A DNA stretch of 45,302 bases from JAWLGJ01 sp041685145. Its GTDB lineage: Bacteria; Pseudomonadota; Alphaproteobacteria; Rhodospirillales; Magnetospirillaceae. The first letter of the stretch is position 1. Every line of letters begins with the position of its first letter. Under the pieces are notes generated by a model. The model ran no database searches, was not told the DNA's origin, and saw only the letters and a program-made list of their open reading frames with translations. The stretch lies in assembly GCA_041685145.1 (NCBI GenBank), contig JAWLGJ010000026.1:1-45302 (forward strand), read 5' to 3'. Shown here piece after piece: positions 24,354-34,162 of this stretch. The position numbers and the translations under genes are program-made.

Positions 24354-25169
24354 TCAGCCTTCCCCGCCCGGAAAATGCGTCACCGTATGCCCGTGCCACA
24401 AGGGGCCGTGGCCGCCGCCCAGGCCGGGGGCCAGCGTGATGGCGCGGCGAAGATAGTCGCGCGCCCGCGCCACCGCCACCTCGACGCCCAGGCCGGCGGC
24501 GATGCCGGCGGCGATGGCCGAGGCCAGCGTGCAGCCGGTGCCGTGGGTGCTGGTGGTGTCGATGCGCCGGCCGCTGAACACGCGCTCGCGGCCATCGGCC
24601 ATCAGCAACAGGTCGTGCACCTCGGGCCCCGGCAGATGCCCGCCCTTGAGCAGGACATTGGTTGCCCCCGCCCGTTGCAGGGCCGCCGCCGCCCGGCGCA
24701 TGGCCTCCAGGTCGGGAATGGCGCCACCCAGCAGCGCCTCGGCCTCGGGCAGGTTGGGGGTCAGCAGGAAGGCCCTCGGCAGCAGCACCGTCTTGACGGC
24801 ATCCACCGCCGCCGGCTCCAGCAACGGCGCCCCGCCCTTGGCCACCATCACCGGGTCGACCACCAACGGCACGCGGGGCGCCTTGCGCGCCAGCACCCCG
24901 GCCACCGCCTCGATAACGGCGGCGTTGCCCAGCATCCCGGTCTTGACGCAGTCGGCGCCGATGTCGTCCAGCACCACCTCCATCTGATGGGCGACGAAGG
25001 CCGGCGGCACGTCGTGGACCCCGAACACCCCCAGCGTGTTCTGCGCCGTCAGCGCGGTGACCGCGGTGGCGGCATAGCCGCCCAGCGCGGTGACGGTCTT
25101 GATGTCGGCCTGAATGCCGGCGCCGCCCCCGGAGTCGGAGCCGGCGACGATGAGAACTCGATTCGCCAT
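24354..25169 (-). CDS. thiD: bifunctional hydroxymethylpyrimidine kinase/phosphomethylpyrimidine kinase
   Basis: ThiD phosphorylates HMP to HMP-PP, which ThiE joins to the thiazole; a thiE gene lies at 44037-44693 in the same window. The 271-residue ribokinase-fold protein has GSDSGGGAGIQAD at the N-terminus, DPVMVAKGG, LLTPNLPEAEALLG and the anion-hole motif THGTGCTLASAIAA. All family blocks are intact. It begins eight bases after the glmM stop. I found no TPP riboswitch in front of it, so control is probably through the upstream operon. Confidence 0.96.
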   Translation of the reverse strand: MANRVLIVAGSDSGGGAGIQADIKTVTALGGYAATAVTALTAQNTLGVFGVHDVPPAFVAHQMEVVLDDIGADCVKTGMLGNAAVIEAVAGVLARKAPRVPLVVDPVMVAKGGAPLLEPAAVDAVKTVLLPRAFLLTPNLPEAEALLGGAIPDLEAMRRAAAALQRAGATNVLLKGGHLPGPEVHDLLLMADGRERVFSGRRIDTTSTHGTGCTLASAIAAGIAAGLGVEVAVARARDYLRRAITLAPGLGGGHGPLWHGHTVTHFPGGEG

Positions 25170-25176
25170 GTCGTCC

Positions 25177-26541
25177 TTACGGCCGCTCGTTGCCCAGTTC
25201 GCGGATGGCGGCGGCGATGCCGTCGACCACCGTCCCCACCAGGGCCTCGTCCTCGCCCTCGCCCATCACCCGGATCAGCGGCTCGGTGCCCGATTTGCGG
25301 ATCACCAGGCGACCCGACTCGCCCAGCCGCACTTCGCCGTCGGCGATGGCCTGGCGCACCGTCTCCGCCTCCAGCACGTCGCCCTTGACCGCCTTCGAAA
25401 GGCGCACATTGCGCAGACGCTGCGGGCAGGGCTCGAACACCCGCGTCACCTCGCTGGCCGGGCGGGCGCACTGCACGATCGCCGCCAGCACCTGCAAGGC
25501 CGCGATCAGGCCGTCGCCGGTGGTGGTGTGATCGCTGAGGATGATATGGCCCGACTGCTCGCCGCCCACATTGCAGCCCAGGCGGCGCATGGCATCGAGG
25601 ACATAGCGGTCGCCGACCCGGGTGCGGTGCAGCGCCACCCCCAGCCCCTGGAGGTAGCGTTCCAGCCCCAGATTCGACATCACCGTCGCCACGACGCCGT
25701 CGCCGGTCAGGCGCCCGGCCCGCAGCCACTGCCCGGCGATCAGTCCCATGACCTGGTCGCCATCGACGATGGCGCCGTTCTCGTCGCACAGCACCACGCG
25801 GTCGGCGTCGCCGTCCAGCGCCACGCCCAGATCGGCGCCGCGGGCGATGACCTCGGCCCGCATGGCCTGCACCGCCGTGGAGCCGCACTCCTTGTTGATG
25901 TTGAAGCCGTTGGGAGCCACGCCCAGGGGCACCACCTCGGCGCCCAGTTCCCACAGCACCGTCGGCGCCACCTTGTAGGCGGCGCCGTGGGCGCAGTCGA
26001 CGACGATCTTCAGCCCGTCCAGGCGCAGGCCGCGCGGGAAGCTGCCCTTGACGAACTCGACATAGCGCCCGAAGGCGTCGTCGAGGCGCCGCGCCCGTCC
26101 CAGCCGGTCGGGCGTCGCCAGATGCGCCGACAGGCCGTTCTCCATCAGCGCCTCGATCTCGGCCTCGGCCGCGTCGGAGAGCTTGCAGCCGTCGGGGCCG
26201 AACAGCTTGATGCCGTTGTCCTGGTAGGGGTTGTGCGAGGCCGAGATCATCACCCCCAGATCGGCGCGCAGGCTGCGCGCCAGCATCGCCACCGCCGGCG
26301 TCGGCAGCGGGCCCAGCAGCACCACGTCCATGCCCACCGAGGTGAAACCGGCGGCCAGCGCCGGCTCCAGCATGTAACCCGACAGGCGCGTGTCCTTGCC
26401 GATGACGACGGTGTGCCGGTGCGGCCCGCGGGTGAAATAGGCGCCGGCGGCCATGCCCACCCGCATGGCGGTCTCGGGCGTCATGGGTTCGGAATTGGCG
26501 GTGCCCCGCACGCCGTCGGTACCGAAGAACTTTCGCGTCAT
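25177..26541 (-). CDS. glmM: phosphoglucosamine mutase
   Basis: GlmM converts glucosamine-6-phosphate to glucosamine-1-phosphate on the way to UDP-GlcNAc, the precursor of peptidoglycan and lipopolysaccharide. The 454-residue protein has RKFFGTDGVRG at the start, the phosphoserine Ser102 in ISASHNPYQDNGIK, the metal loop DGDADR and the C-terminal phosphate-binding RKSGTEPLIRVM. Length and catalytic residues are standard. It follows folP by about 50 bases in the conserved ftsH-folP-glmM order. Confidence 0.97.
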   Translation of the reverse strand: MTRKFFGTDGVRGTANSEPMTPETAMRVGMAAGAYFTRGPHRHTVVIGKDTRLSGYMLEPALAAGFTSVGMDVVLLGPLPTPAVAMLARSLRADLGVMISASHNPYQDNGIKLFGPDGCKLSDAAEAEIEALMENGLSAHLATPDRLGRARRLDDAFGRYVEFVKGSFPRGLRLDGLKIVVDCAHGAAYKVAPTVLWELGAEVVPLGVAPNGFNINKECGSTAVQAMRAEVIARGADLGVALDGDADRVVLCDENGAIVDGDQVMGLIAGQWLRAGRLTGDGVVATVMSNLGLERYLQGLGVALHRTRVGDRYVLDAMRRLGCNVGGEQSGHIILSDHTTTGDGLIAALQVLAAIVQCARPASEVTRVFEPCPQRLRNVRLSKAVKGDVLEAETVRQAIADGEVRLGESGRLVIRKSGTEPLIRVMGEGEDEALVGTVVDGIAAAIRELGNERP

Positions 26542-26593
26542 CCTACGCCCGCGCCCTCACTGATGGTTGCGTCCAAGGCAGGGTAGCGGGCCG

Positions 26594-27730
26594 TTACGAA
26601 CTTGTCACCAGCGCCCGCCACACCGCCACCGCCTGGCGCGTCTCCGCCACGTCGTGCACCCGCAGGACGTTGACGCCCGCCCCCAGCCCCGCCTGCGCGG
26701 CGGCTAGGGAACCGGGCAGGCGCGCCGTCGCCTCCTCGATGCCGGTCAGGCGGCCGATGAAGCTCTTGCGCGACACCCCCAGCAGCATGGGCCGACCCAA
26801 TCCGTGCAACAGCCCCAGCCGCGCCAGCAGCGACAGGTTGTGGTCCAGGGCCTTGCCGAAGCCGATGCCGGGGTCGATGCATATGTCCTCCAGGCCGGCG
26901 TCGCGACAGGCGGCGATGCGTTCGGCCATGAAATCATAAACATCCGTGGCGACGAAATCGTAAACGGGGTTGGCCTGCATGGTCTGCGGCTCGCCCTGCA
27001 TGTGCATCAGCACCACCGGCACCCGCTGGCGGGCGCAGACGGACAGCGCCTCGGGATCACCGGCCAGCGCGGTGACGTCGTTGACGATGCGGGCACCGGC
27101 GGCGAGGGCGGCCGCCATGACGCGGGCGTGGCGGGTGTCGATGGAGACGCACAGGTCGCGTTCGGCCAGCGCCCGCACCACCGGCACCACCCGCTCCATC
27201 TCCTCCTCCGGCGGCACCGGACGGGCGCCCGGACGGGTGGACTCGCCGCCGACGTCGAGGATGTCGGCGCCGGCCTCCGCCAGCGCGAGGCCCTGCCCGA
27301 TGGCGGCGTCGGCATCGAGGAAGCGGCCGCCGTCGGAAAAGCTGTCGGGGGTGACGTTGACGACGCCCATCAGCAACGGCCGGTCGCAGGCGAAGCCCGC
27401 GAAGCGGCGGGCGGCGCTGAGGTTTTCCAGCAGCGCGGCGACGTGGTCGGCCACCGGCGCGCCGGCGGCCTGGGACCACTCCCGCACCGCCGGCACCGGC
27501 GCCACCGCCTCCAGGACGTGATCGTCCTCCCGCAGCAGCACCGCGCAGGCGGTGAACACCAGCGGACCGCCGGCCAGGGCATAGCCCTGTCCCGCCTCGG
27601 CGGCGGCGGCGGCGGCCCCGCCGACCATCACCCCCGCCGGCATCAGATGCAGGCGGCGGGCGATGTCCTCGGCGGGCAGCGATCCCCGCGGCAGCGCCGG
27701 GCTCCGGCGCAGCGGCAAGCGGCCGGCCAT
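26594..27730 (-). CDS. folP: dihydropteroate synthase with N-terminal extension
   Basis: FolP condenses p-aminobenzoate with the pterin pyrophosphate made by FolK. The 378-residue protein carries the catalytic TIM barrel from about residue 115, with LLMGVVNVTPDSFSDGG, DVGGESTRPGA, the phosphate-site DPGIGFGK and LLGVSRKSFIG. The first ~110 residues are an extra, poorly conserved domain; E. coli FolP has only 282 residues. Such extended forms are known to me from other alphaproteobacteria, but I cannot assign the extension a role. The start, ATG 27730, lies four bases after the ftsH stop. Confidence 0.95.
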   Translation of the reverse strand: MAGRLPLRRSPALPRGSLPAEDIARRLHLMPAGVMVGGAAAAAAEAGQGYALAGGPLVFTACAVLLREDDHVLEAVAPVPAVREWSQAAGAPVADHVAALLENLSAARRFAGFACDRPLLMGVVNVTPDSFSDGGRFLDADAAIGQGLALAEAGADILDVGGESTRPGARPVPPEEEMERVVPVVRALAERDLCVSIDTRHARVMAAALAAGARIVNDVTALAGDPEALSVCARQRVPVVLMHMQGEPQTMQANPVYDFVATDVYDFMAERIAACRDAGLEDICIDPGIGFGKALDHNLSLLARLGLLHGLGRPMLLGVSRKSFIGRLTGIEEATARLPGSLAAAQAGLGAGVNVLRVHDVAETRQAVAVWRALVTSS

Positions 27731-27734
27731 GCCG

Positions 27735-29669
<1,935 letters not shown>

Positions 29670-29735
29670 CAATGCTCCGGCCTTTCCCAATCGGGGCGCC
29701 GGCATACGCCCGCGCCCTTGAACATGCGATCCTGC

Positions 29736-31076
29736 TTAAGATAATTTTCCCGCGGCCGCAAACAAGGCAAAGCCCGCCGGCCCCAGCGGGCGCGGCGGAC
29801 GAAAGGCCAGCCGGACGACGGCCGGGCCCGACCCCGATTCCCGGTTATAGCCCAAGAACGGCACGGCGGAAACACCGCCCGAATCGCGCAGGGCGGGCAG
29901 CGCCAGCCGCGCGCGATGCGGAATCGGCGACGCCCGCAGGCCCGGCATCGCCGCCACGATTTCGTTCCAGCCGTCCTCCCCCAGCGCCCCCAGCCATCCG
30001 CTTGCGTGCGCCGGCCCGGCGATGCGGCCGACGAAGCGCCGGTCCCATTCCGCCGCCTGCCCCGCCGCCACCGCCACCGGCGGCGCCACCGCCGCCGGCT
30101 CGCGGCAGACGAGGTGGGAGGCGCGGCCCGGCACCACCAGGCAGCCGGCCAGGGTGCGGGCGCGCGGCCTGCCGCCGCCCACCAACGCCGCATGGAGGCG
30201 CAGCAGCCGTTGGTGCCGGGGCGGGTGGTCCTGCGCCCCCACGGTCGCCAGCACCCGCGCCAGCACCCGCAGGCCGACCTCGTCGGGCAGGCCGCGCAGG
30301 CCGTCGGCGTCCAGGCGCACGAAGCCCGCCGGGTGCAACCGGGCGCCACGCGCCAGGGCGTCGGTGGCCGCGCCCTCCAGGGCCGCCCGTGCCCGGCCCA
30401 GGCGGGCGGCGGTGGCGGCAAGGCGGGTCGGAGTCAGCCCCTCGGCGGCAAGGCGCGGCATCAGACCACGCAGCCGGGCGCGGGCGAAGACGGCGGCGCG
30501 GTTGCCGGGATCCTCGATCCACGGCTGGTCCTCGGCGCGCAGGAACGCCCGCAGGCGGGCCCGCGGCACCGTCAACAGCGGCCGCAGCAGGCGCACCCCG
30601 CGCAGCTCGCTCACCGGCGCCATCGCCGCCAGGCCATCGACGCCGCTGCCGCGGCCCAGGCGCAGCAGCAGAGTCTCGGCCTGGTCCTCGCGGTGGTGGG
30701 CCAGGCACAGATGCAGGACGCCGTGGGCGGCGCACCAGCCCTCCAGGAGCCGATAGCGCGCCGCCCGCGCCGCCGCCTGGACATCGGCGGTGGGGCGCGG
30801 CCCCCGCCAGGCCAGCACGTGATGCTCGATGCCGCGCCGCCCCAGCCACCGGCCGACCTGCGCCGCCTCGGCGGCCGATTCGGGGCGCAGGCCGTGCTCG
30901 ACGGTCAGCGCCACGAGCGCGCCGCCGTGGCGCCGGGCCCAGTCGTGCAGCAACAAGGCCAGGGCCATGCTGTCGCCGCCGCCCGACACCGCCACCGCCA
31001 GCCGCGGCGCCGCCTCGAACGGCCCCAGCGGGGCCATGAGGGCGTCGATCTCGGCGGCGGCCGGCGGCCTACTCAC
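29736..31076 (-). CDS. tilS: tRNA(Ile)-lysidine synthase
   Basis: TilS attaches lysine to cytidine 34 of the AUA-reading isoleucine tRNA, an essential modification. The 446-residue protein has the PP-loop AVSGGGDSM (Ser31-Ser36 as SGGGDS), VEHGLRPES, and AHHREDQAETLLLRLGRGSG. The C-terminal part is typical in being poorly conserved. I set the start at GTG 31076, which overlaps the cpoB stop (GTGAGTAG); longer in-frame forms would lie inside cpoB in antiphase. The cpoB-tilS-ftsH order is conserved across alphaproteobacteria. Confidence 0.94.
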   Translation of the reverse strand: MSRPPAAAEIDALMAPLGPFEAAPRLAVAVSGGGDSMALALLLHDWARRHGGALVALTVEHGLRPESAAEAAQVGRWLGRRGIEHHVLAWRGPRPTADVQAAARAARYRLLEGWCAAHGVLHLCLAHHREDQAETLLLRLGRGSGVDGLAAMAPVSELRGVRLLRPLLTVPRARLRAFLRAEDQPWIEDPGNRAAVFARARLRGLMPRLAAEGLTPTRLAATAARLGRARAALEGAATDALARGARLHPAGFVRLDADGLRGLPDEVGLRVLARVLATVGAQDHPPRHQRLLRLHAALVGGGRPRARTLAGCLVVPGRASHLVCREPAAVAPPVAVAAGQAAEWDRRFVGRIAGPAHASGWLGALGEDGWNEIVAAMPGLRASPIPHRARLALPALRDSGGVSAVPFLGYNRESGSGPAVVRLAFRPPRPLGPAGFALFAAAGKLS

Positions 31077-32025
31077 AGTCGAGGCGCTGGCGCTCGGCCT
31101 CGGCCCGTCGCTTGATGGTGTCGGCGGCGTCGGGGAACTCCGTGTCCAGGCGGGCCAAGGCGGCACAGGCCTCGCGGCCCTTCTCCAGGCTCTTCAGCGC
31201 CAGCGCCAGCTTCAGCAGGCTGTCCGGCGCCTTGTTGCCGTCCGTGTGGTTCTGGTAGCCCTCAAGGAAGGTGATGGCGGCGCGCTCGTAGTCGCCGCGC
31301 ACATAATAGGTCTCGCCCAGCCAATAGCGGGCATTGCCGGCCAGGGCATGGCCGGAATTGGCCTCCAGGAAGGACACGAACGCCGTCTCGGCGGCGTCGT
31401 AGTCGCCGCCCTGAAGCAGCCGGAAGGCCTGCTGGTAGGCTTCCTCGGGGTTGGCGGCCAGGTTGACGGCCGTGGGGGCGGCGGCCTCGGCCCGCTCCAG
31501 ATCCTCGACCGGCAGGGTCCCGAGGACGCCGTCGCCGGCGCCGGCGATCGCCGTCGGCGGGGCGTCGCCGCCATCGGCCGGGGGCGCCGGCTCCGGCGGC
31601 GCGGCGGGCGTGGCCGCGGTCGCCGACGCGCCGGGGCCGGCTTCCAGTTCGTTGAAGCGCAGCTCGACGTCGCGCGTGAACACCTCCAGCCGCTCGGCGA
31701 TGCGGTCGATGCGGTGGGTGGTTTCCTCCAGCGCGCCGGTCAGCGCGCGCAGTTCGCCCTCCAACTGGCTGAGCCGCTCGTCCATGCGCGCCAGCCCGGC
31801 GCCCGAAACCTCGCCGACACCGCCGCCGCCGTTGCCGGGCAGCGGCCCCGCGGGCAGCACCGGCCGCTCGTCCTTGTAGACGTCGCGCTGGAGCATCTGC
31901 AATTCCCGCTCCATCCGCTGCAGCCGGTCGTCGAGCGAGCGTGCCGACTGCTGGGCCTGGACGGGCGCGGCCATGAGCGCCACCACCAGGGCGAGCAGGC
32001 CGGCCGGCCGAATACGAGGTTGCAC
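31069..32025 (-). CDS. cpoB: Tol-Pal system protein CpoB/YbgF
   Basis: CpoB coordinates outer-membrane constriction with septal peptidoglycan synthesis by binding TolA. The 318-residue precursor starts with a signal peptide ending APVQAQ. An N-terminal coiled coil follows (heptads around residues 30-110), then an Ala/Pro/Gly linker, and tetratricopeptide repeats from about residue 195 (FRLLQGGDYDAAETAFVSFL and two later copies). Translation begins at GTG 32025 after AGGAGGAGGG. It is separated from pal by 154 bases that hold a terminator-like hairpin and a tandem repeat, so it may have its own promoter. Confidence 0.94.
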   Translation of the reverse strand: MQPRIRPAGLLALVVALMAAPVQAQQSARSLDDRLQRMERELQMLQRDVYKDERPVLPAGPLPGNGGGGVGEVSGAGLARMDERLSQLEGELRALTGALEETTHRIDRIAERLEVFTRDVELRFNELEAGPGASATAATPAAPPEPAPPADGGDAPPTAIAGAGDGVLGTLPVEDLERAEAAAPTAVNLAANPEEAYQQAFRLLQGGDYDAAETAFVSFLEANSGHALAGNARYWLGETYYVRGDYERAAITFLEGYQNHTDGNKAPDSLLKLALALKSLEKGREACAALARLDTEFPDAADTIKRRAEAERQRLDCE

Positions 32026-32061
32026 GAGCCCTCCTCCTTGCTGCGCCGACGGAACCGCGGA

Positions 32062-32090
32062 ACTGCCGTTCTCTACACTGCCGTTCTCTA
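32062..32090. repeat. tandem 15-base direct repeat in the cpoB leader
   Basis: The 14-base unit ACTGCCGTTCTCTA occurs at 32062-32075 and, after one base, again without change at 32077-32090. It lies between the pal terminator hairpin and the cpoB ribosome-binding site, in the probable cpoB promoter region. It could be a paired binding site or a simple slippage duplication. Confidence 0.8.
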
Positions 32091-32105
32091 GCCCGCCATC
32101 CGGGC

Positions 32106-32154
32106 AAAATTATGGCGCCCGGGCGTTGCCGTGACAACGGCCCGCCCGGGCGCC
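32106..32154 (-). terminator. terminator-like hairpin after pal
   Basis: A perfect 12-base-pair stem, GGCGCCCGGGCG (32114-32125) and CGCCCGGGCGCC (32143-32154), contains a smaller inner stem. On the minus strand it is followed by ATAATTTT. It begins 26 bases past the pal stop and probably ends or attenuates the tol-pal transcript before cpoB. Confidence 0.7.
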
Positions 32155-32179
32155 CACTTTTGGCGCGGCAATGGGTGCG

Positions 32180-32704
32180 TTACTGCACCACGGTCACGCC
32201 GCGACGGTTCTGCGCCCAGGCGGCCTCGTTCGAGCCCAGGGCCATCGGCCGCTCCTTACCGTAGGAGATGGTGGTAATGCGGTCCGGCGACACGCCCAGG
32301 GCGATCAGGTAGTCACGCACCGAATTGGCGCGACGCTCGCCGAGGGCAAGGTTGTATTCGCGGGTGCCGCGTTCGTCGCAATGGCCCTCGACCACCACCT
32401 CGACATCGGGGTAGCGCTTCATCCAGGCCGCCTGCTGCTTCAGCGTCTCACGCGCCTGGGGCGTCAGGTCGTATTTGTCGAAGGCGAAGAAAACGCGATC
32501 GCCGACGGCGGCGACCAGATCGGCCTGACTGCCGGGCTCGACGCGCGAGACGGTGCCACGCTCGACGGCGGCCGGCTCGCTCGCCTGCGCCCCGGCGTCA
32601 CCCGTCGCCCCGGCACCGGCCGTCGTGGCCTCGCTGTCGGGCGTGCTTTGACAGGCGGCCAGCAGGACGGCGGCCGCGACCACGCTCAGAAACCGCAACT
32701 TCAT
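32180..32704 (-). CDS. pal: peptidoglycan-associated lipoprotein Pal
   Basis: Pal anchors the outer membrane to peptidoglycan and interacts with TolB. The 174-residue precursor has a lipobox LLAAC with Cys18, a short disordered Ala/Thr/Gly segment and an OmpA-like domain (about 65-174) with YDLTPQARETLKQQAAW, VEGHCDERGTREYNLALGERRA and the closing RRGVTVV. Peptidoglycan-contact residues of the NLALGxRR helix are intact. ATG 32704 has AAGGGGG nine bases upstream. A full CtrA-type box lies about 100 bases upstream at 32800-32814. Confidence 0.96.
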   Translation of the reverse strand: MKLRFLSVVAAAVLLAACQSTPDSEATTAGAGATGDAGAQASEPAAVERGTVSRVEPGSQADLVAAVGDRVFFAFDKYDLTPQARETLKQQAAWMKRYPDVEVVVEGHCDERGTREYNLALGERRANSVRDYLIALGVSPDRITTISYGKERPMALGSNEAAWAQNRRGVTVVQ

Positions 32705-32799
32705 ATCGTTAATCCCCCTTAGGTATGGCGGACGACGAGTCTCGATGGCGAACCAGCCAGTCTCGGGCAGTCTTTTTTTCCGATTCTGGCGGCCGATCC

Positions 32800-32814
32800 T
32801 TAATGCCCGGTTAA
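32800..32814. promoter_or_regulatory. full CtrA-type box TTAA-N7-TTAA
   Basis: TTAA at 32800-32803 and TTAA at 32811-32814 are separated by exactly seven bases. This is the consensus spacing of the alphaproteobacterial cell-cycle regulator CtrA. It overlaps the tolB stop codon and lies about 100 bases upstream of pal; a TTAAC half-site also lies at 32708-32712, next to the pal ribosome-binding site. Whether it is functional is inference. Confidence 0.5.
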
Positions 32815-34148
32815 GGGATCAGGGGCGACCACGCCGGATCGGATGCGTCCAATGGAGTATCGACTCGGCGTTCGTTGTACCCCGTGATGTCGATACTGTA
32901 AAGGTTGGAACTACCACCTTTGCCCTCGGAGTCGCTGGGCTCCTGGCGGAAGAACATCAGCACGCGGCCGTTCGGCGCCCAGGTGGGGCCCTCGACCAGA
33001 TAGCCCCTGGTCAACATGCGCTCGCCGCTGCCGTCGGGGCGCATGACGCCGATATAGAACTCGCCGCCCTTCATGCGGGTAAAGGCGATGAGATCGCCGC
33101 GCGGCGACCACACCGGCGTCGCATAGCGGCCGTCACCGAAGCTGATGCGCCGCACATCGCCGCCGTCGGCGTTCATGATGTAGATCTGCTGCGTGCCGCC
33201 GCGGTCGGAGTTGAAGACGACGGCGCTGCCGTCGGGGGCGTAGCTGGGCGAGGTGTCGATGGCGGGGTGGTCGGTGAGGCGGCGGCTGCGCCGGGTGCGC
33301 AGGTCCATCTCGTGGATTTCCGAGTTGCCATCCTCGGCGACGCTGAAGATGACCTTGTTGCCGTCGGGCGAAAAGCGCGGCGCGAAGGTCATGCCGGGAA
33401 AATCGCCCAGCAGTTCGCGCCGGCCGGTGTCGATCTGCAGCAGATAGACCCGGGGCACCCGCTGATAATAGGACAGATAGGTGATCTCGCGCAGGGTCGG
33501 CGAGAAACGCGGCGTCAGCACCAGGTCGCTGCCGTCGGTGAGGAAACGGTGGTTGGCGCCATCCTGGTCCATGATCGCCAAGCGCTTGACGCGCGCATTC
33601 TTGGGGCCGCTTTCGGCGATGTAGACGACCTGGGTGTCGAAATAGCCCGATTCGCCGGTGGCGCGCTCGTAGATGGCATCGGCGATGAGATGCGCGATGC
33701 GGCGCCAGCCGTCGGGGGCGGCGGTGTAGGACTGGCCGGTCATCTGTTCTTCGGCAAAGACGTCCCACAGCCGGAAGGCCACCCGCATCCGCCCCCCGGC
33801 CGCCGCCTCGACGCGCCCGTGGACCAGCGCCTGGGCGTTGATCAGCTTCCAGTCGGCGAATCGCGGCAGCACCTGCAGGGACAGCGCGCTTTGGATGAAG
33901 GCGCGCGAGTCGAGGGGGCGGAACAGGCCCGAGCGGCGCAGGTCGTCGGCCACCACCTCGGCGATGCGCTGGCCGTAGCGCTGTTCCTCCTCGGTGGCGC
34001 CGGCGAAGTCGGTGATGGCGATCGGCAGCGGCTCCATCTGGCCGCGGGTGATATCGATGCGCAATTCGGCGGCCGCCGGCGGCGCCAGCATCGCCCCGAC
34101 CAGCGCCACCAGCGCCCAGAACCCAAATATTCGCTGCGACACGGTCAC
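32811..34148 (-). CDS. tolB: Tol-Pal system protein TolB
   Basis: TolB is the periplasmic partner of Pal and TolA. The 445-residue precursor begins with a signal peptide (FGFWALVALVGAMLAPPAAA). An N-terminal alpha/beta domain follows, then a six-bladed beta-propeller seen as repeated SPDG-like turns (FAPRFSPDGNKVIFS, DTSPSYAPDGSAVVFNSDR, ATPVWSPRGDLIAF). The start is GTG 34148. It follows tolA by 14 bases and precedes pal by 106, in the canonical order. Confidence 0.96.
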   Translation of the reverse strand: MTVSQRIFGFWALVALVGAMLAPPAAAELRIDITRGQMEPLPIAITDFAGATEEEQRYGQRIAEVVADDLRRSGLFRPLDSRAFIQSALSLQVLPRFADWKLINAQALVHGRVEAAAGGRMRVAFRLWDVFAEEQMTGQSYTAAPDGWRRIAHLIADAIYERATGESGYFDTQVVYIAESGPKNARVKRLAIMDQDGANHRFLTDGSDLVLTPRFSPTLREITYLSYYQRVPRVYLLQIDTGRRELLGDFPGMTFAPRFSPDGNKVIFSVAEDGNSEIHEMDLRTRRSRRLTDHPAIDTSPSYAPDGSAVVFNSDRGGTQQIYIMNADGGDVRRISFGDGRYATPVWSPRGDLIAFTRMKGGEFYIGVMRPDGSGERMLTRGYLVEGPTWAPNGRVLMFFRQEPSDSEGKGGSSNLYSIDITGYNERRVDTPLDASDPAWSPLIP

Positions 34149-34162
34149 CTCCCAATCCCCGC

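Noticed and set aside
22550..24439. A 629-codon plus-strand open frame opposite the SLC13 gene
   Set aside because: It is antisense to a clear 620-residue transporter, with His/Gln/Arg-rich low-complexity translation.
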